A stretch of 64,000 bases of DNA from the NCBI GenBank assembly GCA_024220505.1, contig JAKZZE010000021.1:868001-932000 (forward strand), given 5' to 3'. The notes under the pieces were generated by a model, which saw nothing but the letters and a program-made list of their open reading frames with translations, searched no databases and was not told where the DNA came from. Within the stretch, counting starts at the first letter, position 1; each line of letters begins with the position of its first letter. Both the position numbers and the translations under genes were made by a program. Below are positions 1 through 11,431 of the stretch, one piece after another. Origin of the DNA: Rhizopus arrhizus (taxonomy: Eukaryota > Mucoromycota > Mucoromycetes > Mucorales > Rhizopodaceae).

Positions 1-980
1 CAGTTCCGTCATTTCTTCCAACAAATTCATCGATTTTTTGGGAACAAACGACCATGATTGCTTTAGGCGTTGTATGGGTGGTGTTCCCAACGCAGAGATC
101 ACTGCCTTGAGTGTCTGGTAATTTTTTAGTTCATGACACCTGCTAGCGACCTTGATCCAGTAGTTTAGATGCTGTGACCGATCTGTTGCTTCCAGCTTGA
201 TTAATATGCTGTGCTCAATGAGTCGTGTCAGGTAATTGAAAAAGTCAGTGGATGTCACGATGCTTGTTTCGGGAGATTTGGCAGTGTGGTTTTGAAGTGC
301 TGCGGGTGTAATGTTGCGGAAGATGGCAGAATCAATCAAGGTCAGTTGGTATGCAGTGATGATTGGATGAAATTGAAGTATAGAAAGGACGTTGAAGACT
401 TGAAGCGATCGCAGTTTATCAAAAGATGTATCGAATTCTTCCTGCTGCTGCAAGATTTGAGTGATGTAGTCTAAAGGAGGCTGGGGTATCAAAGGTGCAT
501 CTTCTGAGAGTAAATCAGTAAAACATTTGGCGCGTACGCGGGTCTGAATTCGGGAGGTTGCCATGAGAAATAGGTCTTTATTATAAGAGAGTGTGGATGG
601 AGGTGATTTGAAAGTACTGGCAATGATGTTTGGTGAAGATGAGCGACGAGGCACAATGGCAGGCTTTACATTTTTAATTCGTATTGATCCTGAGGTTGAA
701 GCTTTTGTCAACCCTTTGATATAAAGTCAGTTATTGTATGCGATTGTTACCATCTACCTTTTTTCTGTTTTTGTCCTTCAACAGTTTTTGAATTCAAATA
801 GGTTCTAGGAGGCAAAGGAGGAGGAAGAAAAGAAGATAAGGAAGTTGGTTTTGTAGGTAAAGGTGGAGGTGTCTTCTTTTTGTGTTGCTGTGATATTTGT
901 TTTGCATGATTTAAACAAGAACCCGCTAAACCAAAAATAGGAGATAAATTATTCTCAGTAACACCTATTGATGGAAACAC
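1..980 (-). CDS. Ras guanine nucleotide exchange factor (RasGEF/CDC25 domain), 3' end off window
   Basis: RasGEF proteins load GTP onto Ras at membranes. Two exons are seen, 980-758 and 713-1, joined across a 44-nt GT-AG intron (757-714) that keeps frame. The first exon encodes a proline-rich stretch (PPPLPTKP, PPPLPPRTYL), a possible SH3-binding linker. The second enters the catalytic domain, with QLTLIDSAIFRNI near residue 196 and NYWIKVASRCHELKNYQTLK near residue 258, followed by PIQRLKQSW. These match the conserved RasGEF core in order. The C-terminus lies beyond position 1. The start at 980 (MFPSIG) is the first ATG in frame. An acceptor-like AATAG just inside it means an upstream exon is possible, so the true N-terminus (SH3, CH or RasGEF-N domain) may be missing. 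Family call is firm; the exact substrate (Ras versus Rap) is not known. Confidence 0.85.
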
Positions 981-2528
981 GGTTTATTTTTTGTTATTTC
1001 TTTGTTTCATTTCAAAATAAAACTTGCATTGGTCACTGAATTCAAGCTTTCCTAATTCTTCAATAGCAGAAAATAAGGCTTGAATATACAATTGATATGA
1101 ACTCTATATAAATTATGAATAGTTTAATATTCCCCTTTTTTGTTATTATTTCTTATATTAGCTACTCCCTCATCATTCCCTTTTCACTCTCCTCTTTTCC
1201 ACGTTTTCTGTTTACCTTGAATTGGCCAGATTCATAATAACTTAAGGCTTCACACATCAAACTTTGCATTGAAATTTCAGTTGTTAGAGGTACAGATAGT
1301 GATAACATCTCCAGTATGTTTTTATACAATATGTAACAGCATATATAAGTAACTATATATATTTTATCTTATGTATAGTCTATGTCAGGGCTCAGCCTTG
1401 AATAGATAATAATGAATGAAATAAAGGGAAAAAAAAAAGAAAAGAAAAATAGAGAAAAGTTGACGATAGAAGTTTAAAAAAAGAACAATGGAACAACGTC
1501 ACTATTTGTTTACATGTGCGTATATTTGTTAAAAAGGGGGGCAGACAGAAAAGGAGAGAAACTAAGGCAGATGAGTGAGCAACGATACCTTTCTCCCTAC
1601 AAAGTTATTTTACAATATTGAGTTATACTTCTTCATTCTCCTTTTTTATTTTATTCTTTGTTTATCGATCAAAACCATAGTTCTCATTACACACATTCTA
1701 TTAGGAAAGATAATTTAAACGTGATCTTCACAGCTCCACCCTACCTTCTATCCCTTGATAATGCAGCTGCGCTAACCGCACATTGATTTACAAATGACAT
1801 TATTAGCGCACATACTCATGAAATCAGTATAGGGGAGATGATCAAAATTGACAGTGGATCATACATTTGACAGGATGGCTATTATATTAGCTACCCTTAA
1901 AACGCGATCGATTGTAGACAAGAGGGTAAAGGGATAGGAGGCTATGCGTTTTGCTTGTTTAATTTTATTTCATTTAAAGAAAGAAAATTAAGTAAATTGT
2001 TTTAATAACATGAAAATCAAAACATAGACAGTGTAAGAGAGAGTAAGGAAATAAATTAAAATAAAAATCTTTTTATAGAAGCCTTGGCACTGTATATTCT
2101 AATCTATTTGATTGTAATTCTCTCTCCTCTTTTTTTTTTTTTTTTGAGAGAAATAGAAGAAAAAAGTGATCCTTAAGCTTTAAAATAGTAAACATTAAAG
2201 AATTCCCTCTTGTAAAGGCGAGCTTGAAATGGCCTGTACCTTATAAAATAAACAGCATTTCAAAACAATTAATTAATAAATGTTAAAGAACGCATATTTA
2301 TAATAATATCTCGGCCAATCATGCTATTTATTTTCCTATGATCATTCCAAAGAATCTCTCTCTCTATTCTAATGAGTTTTATGAAAACTAGGTGTCTTTA
2401 TTTATTGCATTAATATCCAAATGTGCTTATATACCAAATAACTTTTTAAAAGGAAAGGATTCAATAGTGAATACTTTAGTAGTTAAAGGAACAAACGTGC
2501 TCTTTCAAACTTTATTACAAATTATTAT
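981..2528. other. Intergenic stretch, no gene seen
   Basis: About 1.5 kb between the RasGEF start and the 3' end of the next minus-strand gene. It is AT-rich with short A and T runs and CT-repeat patches such as 2111-2145. No frame of useful length and no splice-linked exons were recognised. It presumably holds the RasGEF promoter, 5' UTR and any undetected 5' exon. Confidence 0.5.
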
Positions 2529-4202
2529 CTAATAAGCATGTGTATGATACGGTGAGCCATCTACGTGGGCAATGGAAGGCATGGGTCCAGAGACAGCAAC
2601 ACCATAACTCTGCTGACTCGATCTTGATCCGGATCTGGATAGAGACTTGGATGCCTTACTGGCAGCACGTCGAATGGTTCCCATCACGCCCGATGACCGA
2701 GAGGACCTTGAAGAGTTACTCTGTTTTGGTAACCTGGCCACGGCACCAGCAACCACTGCCATAAAAGACTGTGTACGATAACGCGTGTTGAGTTCATCCG
2801 GAACATCACTCTCTTGCTCCTTACTTTGACGACGACGATAAACAAACATGCCAGCTAAACCAGCAGCAGCCACACAGCCAGCGATGGCACCGACAGAGAT
2901 ACCAATGATCTTGCTCTGTGGTTCGGCGTCTACCGTACGTCCACTGTGCTCATCGACTGACTGAGCGCTCACTGAGTCACTGATGCCGCCTGTGTCCTCG
3001 CTGCTCATACTTGCACTAGAGACAGGTTCAATGGCTGAACTGGACACTGGGTCGTCTACTGTAGATTCAGATTGTTCTTCTCCAGAAGAGATATTGGTAG
3101 TCGTATCTTGATTGTCAGAGACAGAAGCATCCTCTGTGGAAGGCGAATGATTGGAGCCATTTTGCCCATCAGCAGAAGATGTATTGTCGGAGGAGGATAG
3201 CTCACTAGCGATAGATCCTTGGCTTGTGAGGGATGTGGTATGATCAGTAAAAGATGCATGATCAGAATTACTTTGCTCGTCGGCGGAAGATGTATTATCA
3301 GAACTAGCTTGTTTGCTTGTTGTAGACGTGTCATTAGAATCACTTGGCTCACTTGTGGAGGTGATGTCTGTAGGAGATGTTTGCTGGTTAACTGTGGGTG
3401 TGGACTCGGCGATGGTGGTCTCAGCGGATGTAGCTGTCGCTTGAGCAGCAAATTCAGAGCCTTGAAGGGTAACAACAACGGCACCAGGTGTAACTTCATC
3501 TGTAACGCTTGAAGTTGGTACAGTCGTTGAGGTTGCGCCGGGTTTATACGTGCTCGCTGTAGTACTCTGTTGTCCTTTAGTCTTTTGAGCCTCTTTCGCA
3601 AGCTGGGTTGCCTTAATATAGTGAGGTTTTGTAGTCTCGTGAGGTTTTATATTGTGGTAAGCTTTTGAAGTATGGTGAGACTTTAAAGTATGATGAGTTT
3701 TCTTTGAGTGGTGGTGAATCTTCTTTGAACGGTGGTGAGTCTTCTTTGAGCGGTGATGCGTCTTCTTTGAATGTATGGTTGAGTGGGACTTCTTCTTTTC
3801 ATTGTGGTGCCTTGTTATATGGCTGTGGTGCTTCACACTGCTACTGCTGCGATGAATTCTTTTGCTCGTGTTATGGTGATGCTTTTTGACTGTCATTTTT
3901 TGACTTTTGTTGTGATGTGTTGAAGTTGTCTTTTTAGAACAAACGTAAACCGTTTTAATGCGTCGATTGACTGTCGTTAAGCTGCGTTTGTTTTGCTTTT
4001 TTGCCATGTGGCAATTAACAATTGTCCTTGTATGATGCCCTTCAAGAGAGTGAGCCATATTCCCCGAAGGCAAGGCATTTACTATAATACGTGAATTTAA
4101 TTTTTTTTTTTTTCTTTAATAATTTCTTTTTTCTTTTGTACCTGTGACAACGCATAAAACAGTAAATGCTAGATAGAACAATTGCCACCTTGATCTTTTC
4201 AT
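2529..4202 (-). CDS. Secreted-then-anchored Ser/Thr-rich single-pass membrane protein with His-rich tandem repeats
   Basis: Two exons, 4202-4142 and 4081-2529, give 537 aa. The short first exon begins MKRSRWQLFYLAFTVLC and supplies a clear signal peptide, with likely cleavage after VNA (residue 23). Without it the large exon has no credible start. Mature residues about 24-160 are Lys/His-rich with tandem units of the type SKKTHHR. Residues about 160-410 are Ser/Thr-rich and probably O-mannosylated. A single membrane segment (IIGISVGAIAG...) at about 412-434 is followed by basic YRRR and a Ser/Arg-rich cytoplasmic tail of about 100 aa. This layout resembles fungal wall-stress sensors (Mid2/Wsc type), but no WSC cysteine domain is present, so that role is inference. 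The His repeats could bind metal or acidic wall polymers. No homologue is recognised by sequence. Confidence 0.75.
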
Positions 4203-5330
4203 TAACAAAGAAAAAGGGGAAAAAAGATAAAGGAAAGGAGAAGGTTAAGAGAGAAAAGAACGGAAAGAAAAAGTAGCTTAATTGATTGAAGCACTGACGT
4301 TTATTAAAACATATATTATTTGATACAATAAGGACAAATTGCACGTTGGAATAATGGGTTACACTAAAGATTAATAAAGTGCCAATCTTTTCCACTCGAT
4401 AGCAAAAAGAGATAAAGTCTGACAATGAAGAATTACATCTTGTATTCTCCCTTTTAAGTGTTGTTTATTTGCTTTCCCTAAAAAAAAGTTGGCTACACAA
4501 AATAAAGCACGGTCAATCTCCCTATTTTTAAACCAAATTACTCTTTTTTTTTCCTTCTATTTTTCATATTTCATGCTTTAGTTTCTTTGCAAAAATAAAA
4601 ACTCGTGTTCTTTAGAAATATTCATAGAAAGTATACTTGATTATCTAAATATGTTTCAGTTTGCCTTGTAGTTCAAAATGACCTAAAAAAAATGAGGAAA
4701 GAAAAGGAAAAGGATTGTATTAAAGTGTCAACTATTTACAAAAAGATTTGAAAAATTGACAAAGGCTTACTAACAGAAAAAAGAAAAAGGAAAAGAAAAA
4801 AAGAAAAGGGATGGTCTACAGCACTTGCAAATAAATCTATTAAACATTTTTAGTTGATTCTAAAGTTAATTGACATGATTTTACTACAATCGAGTATGGT
4901 TCTATCCTAACGATGTTTTTAATACGAAAAAATTGGAAAGAAGATAAAAAAGTGTATTTAAAAAAAATCTGTTTTATTTTTCAGTTACCTGTTATGGTCA
5001 TGAAAGGGACAAGTACGTTCGTTGCTTATTACAAACCTAATTTGAACAAATTCTATTTTATAAGCTGAAAAAGAAGGATAACATCAGACTTGAGTTAAGG
5101 CGTCTTTCTCTAATATTCTAAAGAGGCATGATTAACAGACAGCGCTTTTGAAAGTCATGCAGAAATAAAGACGGCTCAGACTCTCTCTTTCTCTTTCTTT
5201 CTTTTTTAAAACATTCAACAAATCATTCGATGATTGGACTCTCTTTTAAAGCAGACGATTGATCTGTGAGGACGACCGAGTGTTATTGCAAAGACACTGA
5301 CGGAGAAACAATATAAAATAAATTGCGTGC
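4203..5330. other. Divergent intergenic region, no gene seen
   Basis: About 1.1 kb between the divergently transcribed membrane protein gene and a small plus-strand gene. It is very AT-rich with purine-rich (AAAAAGAAAAAGG) and CT-rich (TCTCTCTTTCTCTTTC, near 5181) patches. It probably contains both promoters. No long frame or RNA gene was found. Confidence 0.4.
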
Positions 5331-5806
5331 ATGAATAAAGAAAAAGAAAATAGATTCTATCAGCTGTTATTACGTCTACTGCATCTTTATTACGTTAGAA
5401 ACATAAGCTTTGAAGATGATGAAATAAAGAAACTATTGAATATTCAGCTTGAAGTATGTCAATACGTTTACTATCTTTTTTAATCATTTGTTTATAAAAT
5501 GAAAGAGTTCAATGTTTTTTTTTAAACATTCTTAAAATGGAAAGTGAAATTTGTATCGATCTTTTGACCCCTTTTATTCCTTTTTTTTTTTTATTTATAT
5601 AAACTGATAGTTATTGCGCAAGCTCATATGTGACATTTCCTTTTTATAACTTAGTCTTGAGAAATTAGTAAACTGATTTTTTTTTATCTTTTATGTTTTA
5701 GATCATATGTTATGCTGTGTATTACAATGAAAGAGATCATAGGGCGTTGCATTTGGATCGAAATGACGCCAGAGAAATCTTTTGGTATAGCAAAGATTCT
5801 CACTGA
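5331..5806 (+). CDS. Small two-exon protein, unknown function (75 aa)
   Basis: ATG at 5331 opens a 41-codon exon (5331-5453) rich in Leu, Tyr and Glu (MNKEKENRFYQLLLRLLHLY). It ends exactly at a GTATGT donor. After a 247-nt intron with a T-rich 3' end and TTTTAG acceptor, a 35-codon exon (5702-5806) continues in frame and stops at TGA. The ends of both exons at consensus sites argue for a real gene, though each exon is too short to stand out alone. The product is predicted to be soluble and mostly helical at the N-terminus, with no signal peptide or membrane segment. The second part is charged (NERDHRALHLDRNDAREIF). I do not recognise a family. Confidence 0.5.
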
Positions 5807-6204
5807 TCGATCACAAAAGATATTGGCGTATAAATAAAAAAGAAGAATGTTACTATTAAAGAAATGAACCGATGACTTGAAGTTGTACCAAAGCTACGCT
5901 ATAGAATCATCTGGCGATATTTTCCTTTGGGTAGTTTTTTTTTATAAGAAAGATGAATTAATTCTAAACGTCTTGTAGTCGATAGAATATGAACTGAAAG
6001 AGACATGTTGTCTTTACAATCAACTAAAACCAATGGTCCCTGTTCTTTTTCTTTGTATACCAAAAAAAAATAAGAGCAGGGTCAGGGGGAACTATTTATT
6101 GTGAAACTAGAATTATTTTTATCTCGCAATGATTATAAAAAAGAACCTTGGCTTTTCCTTTTTCTTTTTTTTTTTTTTCTTCTTCTTTCTTTATTTATTC
6201 AATC
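5807..6204. other. Short intergenic region / leader
   Basis: Nothing gene-like. The last 60 bases are almost pure pyrimidine (T/C tract about 6148-6203) and run straight into the next ATG, which looks like a pyrimidine-rich promoter or leader as found before other genes in this window. Confidence 0.4.
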
Positions 6205-6429
6205 ATGGCTTGGAATCATCCTTCACATATTGCTTCATCCAGTATTTATCAATTGTTGAAGAATAAACATAAAGTAAAGGATCGATTTAGTTACAAGTCT
6301 TGTCCATTGTGTGAAAAAAAGCTTTTGGTCAGAATCAATGGATCATTTGTCTATAAATGGGTTAGTCAACACTTTGCTACTTATCATCATGAATGGATGC
6401 ATATTGTTGTTAATTTGCATGAATCATAA
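6205..6429 (+). CDS. Small CxxC/HH zinc-finger-like protein, 74 aa
   Basis: A single-exon frame from ATG 6205, chosen because it follows the pyrimidine leader. The extra N-terminal residues of the longer open frame are only poly-Phe/Ser translated from that leader. The protein has KSCPLCEKK at about residues 31-39 and HFATYHHEWMH at about 55-65. This spacing could chelate one zinc ion like a C2H2 finger, but it does not match the classical finger linker. It is isolated, unusually short and basic. It could be a stand-alone nucleic-acid or protein-binding module, or the remnant of a larger gene. I recognise no homologue. Confidence 0.5.
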   Translation: MAWNHPSHIASSSIYQLLKNKHKVKDRFSYKSCPLCEKKLLVRINGSFVYKWVSQHFATYHHEWMHIVVNLHES

Positions 6430-6645
6430 TTGTATATATACACACATTATTCTATGACACATTCTATACATACTTTACTCTACATCTTTTATATATACTA
6501 TATCCTATCCAAATCATTAACTCTCCCCTTTTCTCATCAACACTCCTTTTATTTTAAAGCATATATAAATACAAAGAAAAAAAAATATATATAATTGCAT
6601 AATTATCAATAACAATAAAATCATTTAAATTTATTCATGTAATCA

Positions 6646-7518
6646 TTACAAGGCTAAATGTTCATCAATATCACTTTCTGTTAATGAAATAGCATCCTTT
6701 TCATCAAATGGTAATAACGTAGGCCTTCTTTCTGATCGCCAACCATCTATACTTAATAAGGCATCCATCATTATTATTTCTAATTTATTTTTTTCTTTTG
6801 GTTCATCTAAAATATCCACAATTTCTTTACCAAATTTCGCGAGTATTGTTAATTTCTCTGCATATTCTTGCAGGGCGTTTAATTTCATATAAAACGCTTC
6901 TTTTATCATCTCTTTCTTATAACCCGTTATATCTTCTTCTTCTGTCTTCTCGAGTTCTTTTTCAAATTCTTGTATCTTACTTGACTTTGGGTTTGACTTT
7001 TTTAAATGATTTATTCTATCCTGAACTGCTTCTTTTCTTTCTTGTAAATTTGATCTTTCTTGCTCTTTTTGTCGAATGGATTTAATCATTCGTCGATAAA
7101 GTCTATATTCATCTAATTCTTATTAGTCTCTCCATCTTTCCTAATTGCTTACTAATATAGTTTTGCTCAAGCTCTGATTGCTTATCAAATAAATCATAAA
7201 GGGCTCCACCCACTTGCTATAATAGAGTTTATAAACAAACAAAATACAAAGGATATCCCACATTACTTTAATATCATCTTCATAGTCTGTATCCTTGTTT
7301 TTCTCTCTCTCTTCATCAACCCACTCTCTAAACGCCTTATTTGTTTCTGTATGTTGATAAGTCTTTGTCTTGAGTACCGCAAGTTCATTACGCTCTTGAA
7401 ATAACCAGTAGTTAAGACATTTTGTATCCGGATTTTGTAAAGGATTATTTCGTGCTACTTGTGATTGAACATTGGTAGTTAATTTACTAATCGAATACTG
7501 TAAATCCTTAAAACTCAT
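6646..7518 (-). CDS. Eisosome core component Pil1/Lsp1-like (BAR domain)
   Basis: Three exons, 7518-7267, 7216-7153 and 7112-6646, joined by 50- and 40-nt introns give 260 aa. The order and content match Pil1/Lsp1. The helical segment NPDTKCLNYWLFQERNELAVLK is followed by the QVGGALYDLFDKQSELEQNY helix, EYRLYRRMIKSIRQKEQ, then DRINHLKKSNPKSSKIQEFE and AEKLTILAKFGKEIVDILD. Pil1/Lsp1 proteins form banana-shaped dimers that polymerise on PI(4,5)P2 membranes to make furrow-like eisosomes. The protein is shorter than yeast Pil1 (about 339 aa). It lacks the N-terminal basic segment with Ser/Ala-rich stretch and has a brief acidic tail (TESDIDEHLAL). Several helical residues diverge, so a specialised or sporulation paralogue is possible. 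It is transcribed divergently from the Puf6-like gene. Confidence 0.82.
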
Positions 7519-8018
7519 TAAAAAAAAAAAAAGAAAATACTGTTTGTATTACACGCTGAACACAAACTATACACTGTACGGAGATATGTTTAATTTAGTA
7601 AAATGATAGCAATAATAATAGTTTATGTCAGCCTTATCCAACTAGCTTTTAATGTGTCCCTTATAACACTAAACATGAGAAAAGACATTGACAAAAAAAA
7701 AAAAAACCATCTCTATGCCACCATTGTATTCAATCAAATAGGATTGGAACTGCATCATACCACTTAATTAATTCATTGGATAATTCACTTCATGTATATA
7801 GTATTATAAAAGTCCCATTTGGTTCTTTTAATAAATAAAACAGAAAGAGTGCGAAAGAGAGAAAGAAGAAACAGAGACTGTGTGTGTGACACGCCAAAGG
7901 CCGTGTGTTAATGCAAAAAGTAACACAGATGGCTTGGTTATATTGTGACGGCTTTATCTTTTTGATTTTTGATGAAAAGCTTCCAAAAGTTTATTCTACT
8001 TTTCCCTCACTTAACACA
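7519..8018. promoter_or_regulatory. Shared upstream region of Pil1-like (-) and Puf6-like (+) genes
   Basis: A 500-bp divergent intergenic region containing poly-A runs, a purine-rich GAAAGAGAGAAAGAAGAAACAG tract near 7845 and an imperfect palindrome ACACGCCAAAGGCCGTGTG near 7889. No TATA box stands out. Assignment as a promoter rests on position only. Confidence 0.35.
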
Positions 8019-9844
8019 ATGTCTGAGATCGGTGCAAAGAGAACTGGTGAATTCCAACAAAACAACAATAAAAAATCTAAAATTGGTATATATCTTGCTT
8101 ATCCTTTAAACTATTCGTCTCATACATTTTGATAGAGGCACGTAGTGAGCAAAAGAGCACTCGTTTAGAGCGCAAGTCTCACGACAAAAACTATGAAATG
8201 ATTACTCAGGCCAAGAAGATCTGGGAGCAGCTTCGTCGTGGAGACATTGGTCGTGATGAACAAAAGCAGTTGATGGAGAAAATTATGAAAATTATTGGTG
8301 GCAAAGTTCAAGATGTGCGTATCTATTTACTTTATAACAAATATACATCTAACGAACGTTTACATAATAGGTCATTTTCAAACACGATGCCTCTCGTATC
8401 ATCCAAACTTGTCTTAAAAAAGGAAATGCTGAACAGAGAAATCAGATTGCTGAGGAATTGAAGGGCAAATATGTCGAGCTCTCCAAGTCCATGTATGGTA
8501 AATTTATTGTAATGAAGGCAATCGAATACTGGTAAGTCATTACAATACGAAAAATAAACATAACTGTCTAATGTTTTCAAACTTGTTTATAGTCATAAGC
8601 AGAGAGACAATATCTTGGTTGAATTTAGAACCCAAGTCCGCAAATTGATTCGACACAAGGAAGCATCATCAGTAATTGAAACATTCTATGCACAATTTGC
8701 CAATGCAGCTCAAAGAAATGAACTTTTATCAGAATTTTATGGTCCTGAAATGACCTTGTTCAATCAAACAGGAGGTGCAAAGACATTGGATGATCTTCTT
8801 CAAGCCTTTCCCGACAAGAAGGATGCCATCTTGAGACACATGTCAGAAACACTAAGCGGATGTTTGGATAAGGGCACGATCGTCAACAGTATCGTCCACA
8901 AAGCTTTGTATCAGTACATGACATTGGCTGACGACAAAGGCAGAGAAGACATGATGGGGCGTTTGAAAGAGTCACTTCAAGATATTGTTCATACCCGTGA
9001 AGGTGCTTGGGTCGGCATGATCTGCATATCCATTGCCTCACCCAAAGATAGAAAATTGATTATCAGAAGCTTTAAACCTTACTTGCAAAAGATGGCTTGC
9101 GATGAACACGGATACCTTGTATTGTTGCGTTTATTGGATGTCACTGATGATACCGTTTTACTCTCCAAGGCCGTTGTAGGTGAACTATGCAAGCACGCCA
9201 AGGAATTATTTGCTGATAAATTTGGACGTCGTTTCTTTTTGTACATCTTGGCTGGACGTAACACCAGATACTTGTCACCAGAAACAGTTCAACTTTTGAA
9301 AGAAGGTGATAAGATCAGAGTTAGTAAGAAAGATCCCGAAGTGAGAGCAAAGGATATCTTGAATGCTTGCTCACCACAATTGATCAAGTTGGTTACTGAA
9401 AATGCACCCATCTTGATGAGGGAAAAGCTCTCCTCACAAGTGGTTCATGAAATTATGCTTCACGCATCTGGTGATAAGACAGAAGCCATCAATGCCATTT
9501 TAGAATTGGCTGGTGAAAATATTGAGAAGGAAAACCATGTTATAGAAGATCGATTTGCCAACCGTATTATTAAAGCCATGATCAAAGCAGACACTGCAGA
9601 AAGTCAAAATGACAAGGCATTAGAACCACTTGAATTTGCACCCAAGCTTTTAGAAGTCATCAAACCTCATCTTGCACACTTTGCCACCAACTTTGGTAGC
9701 TTTGTTGTACTTGCTTTAGCCGAAGAGCCTTCAACCAAAAAGGAAGTTAAAAAGGAATTGAAATCACACAAGAAAGAAATTGAAAATGCTGCAAAAGATA
9801 ACGCTGGTTCCAAGTTATTATTAGAGGCTTTATCAGCTAAATAA
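8019..9844 (+). CDS. Puf6/PUM3-type pumilio-repeat RNA-binding protein
   Basis: Four exons, 8019-8085, 8136-8314, 8371-8531 and 8593-9844, give 552 aa, with all junctions in frame. The Puf6/PUM3 branch binds structured RNA, acts in nucleolar 60S ribosome assembly, and in yeast represses ASH1 mRNA. Evidence includes the short basic N-terminus (QNNNKKSK), LERKSHDKNYEMITQAKKIWEQLRR, and repeat cores FKHDASRIIQTCLK, MYGKFIVMKAIEYC, LIRHKEASSVIETFYAQ, DEHGYLVLLRLLDVTDD and FADKFGRRFFLYILAGR. The C-terminus has the Puf6-like tail FGSFVVLALAE. The second intron uses a GTGCGT donor, which is needed to restore KVQDVIFKHDAS. MSEIG was chosen as start. An in-frame upstream ATG at 7905 gives an implausible hydrophobic extension. 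Confidence 0.9.
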
Positions 9845-10018
9845 GCATGTTTGTTAGTTTTGTACATTTTCTTTTTTCTTTTTTTTTGCTCCTTCATATT
9901 AACATTAATGATGTTTATTGATTTTTTTAAAGACTTTATAACAGCATCTCTAAATAAAAAACAAACTATCTCATATTATTTACCTGTTGTCCAAAACTAT
10001 CAGTAGAATGCCTCACAA

Positions 10019-10054
<36 letters not shown>

Positions 10055-10271
10055 AACTTTCTGCAGGTACAGCAAAAAGCATGTTTTATTTTGCGCCTAA
10101 TAAACCATAACTTTATTGAACTCTATTGTACACAATAAAGTATTTTACTGCATATCTTTAAAAACTAACTTGATGTGGTATTCACTCAATTACTTTCCTT
10201 TGCTATTAATATTGAGTTGAATTTTTATCTTTATTTTTCTATAACAATTCATCAACAAAAACGAATTCTCC
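9845..10271. other. Convergent 3' ends; T31 tract
   Basis: The 427-bp gap between the convergent Puf6-like and EF-Ts genes. It holds a run of about 31 T residues at 10022-10052 and several AATAAA-like signals on both strands (for example AATAAA near 9953 and its complement near 10097). No gene is seen. Confidence 0.5.
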
Positions 10272-11322
10272 TTATTTCTCAACACCTTCAGCAACTTCCC
10301 AACGAATGAAATCGACAACTTCAGCACCATCCTTGAGACCGTTAGCAACAGCCTCTTGATCAACAAACTCTGCGATTGTAAGATCAGGCTTCAACATGTA
10401 TTTTTGCTTGGTCAAAACATGTGCTTCATCAAACTCTTCAGAGCTCATTCCCTGACGATCTGCTTCAGCAGCATCCTCTGAATTTAAATATTTAGGATTA
10501 AAACCGACCACTTGACGAGCCACCTGGCGGGCCGTCTTTAACAATGCAGCGGCCGATTTCTCTTCTAATTCGGCCAAGGTCACCTTCTTGGGTTGAATGA
10601 CAGCTACACCACCAATCTTACCGTTACTGGCATCACCACCGTGAACATAGCAAGCAGAGATGCCACTGGCAGTGATGGCTGCACGACGCAAAGTGATATT
10701 TTCACCCAATTTACCAATCGCTTCCACAATCGATTCCTGCACTGTGTTTCCAATGTCTAGTGGTGATGATTCAGTCTTTGAATGAGGCATCAAGGGTGCT
10801 TTCAAAAAGTCCTCGATAGGGATGGGTTCTATAGGACGACCGATAGTGTTTTGTGTTTCGTGCATTAATAATGATGTAGCTGCAATTCTGGAAGCAAGGT
10901 TTTTGAAAACATCATTTTTAGATACAAAGTCAGTTTCACAGTTCAACTAATCAAAAAGGCGTCAATCCATGCAAACCTAAAAGCAAAATACAAAAATTTA
11001 CCTCTATAATCGCACTTTTGCTTTTGAATCCATTTTCAACAGGCACCTCCACAGAGGCAGTTGTAATCAAACCTTCCCCAGCTGTTCTATCAGCAACCTT
11101 TTGTGCTTTCTTGGCTCCTGAAATTTGAGCATCCTTTAATAACCAAGCTAAAGCTTCACTGTAGTTGTTGTTGGTCTTTATAAGGGCTTCTTTGGCTTTA
11201 CTCATAGAAATCTCGGTTTCTTGACGAAGTTGTTTGAGCAACTTGATGTCTGGCTTGACGGTTGTATAGCATCGAGCTCCAAAAGTTCTAGTTATAGTGC
11301 GAGCAAAGTTCATGGCTGTCAT
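10272..11322 (-). CDS. Elongation factor Ts, mitochondrial
   Basis: Two exons, 11322-11002 and 10946-10272, separated by a 55-nt intron, give 331 aa. EF-Ts recycles mitochondrial EF-Tu by GDP release. The N-terminus MTAMNFARTITRTFGARCYTT is Arg/Thr/aromatic and lacks acids, as expected for a mitochondrial targeting peptide. Next comes the UBA-like domain with IKLLKQLRQETEISMSKAKE and NYSEALAWLLKDAQ. The hallmark motif NCETDFVSKN is split exactly by the intron after IIE. The C-terminal core includes YVHGGDASNGKIGGVAVI and GMSSEEFDEAHVLTKQ. The 675-nt second exon begins with TTG after the acceptor and is not a separate gene. The family is certain; organelle location is inferred from the leader. 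Confidence 0.93.
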
Positions 11323-11431
11323 TTTTCAAGCAGGGTTCGTTTATACTTGAAAGCGGTGCAAAAAAGTGACAGGCTCCCTTTTTGAACAAAAATCAAGTTG
11401 ACTCTCCGTCATTTTAGCCAATACTTTTTGC

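Noticed and set aside
3056..3889. Open frames on both strands inside the Ser/Thr-rich protein gene
   Set aside because: They are out-of-frame shadows of the repeat-rich coding sequence.
4042..4425. 127-codon minus frame MSDFISFCYRVEKIG...
   Set aside because: It overlaps the signal-peptide exon and its intron and is dominated by Phe/Lys from T- and A-runs.
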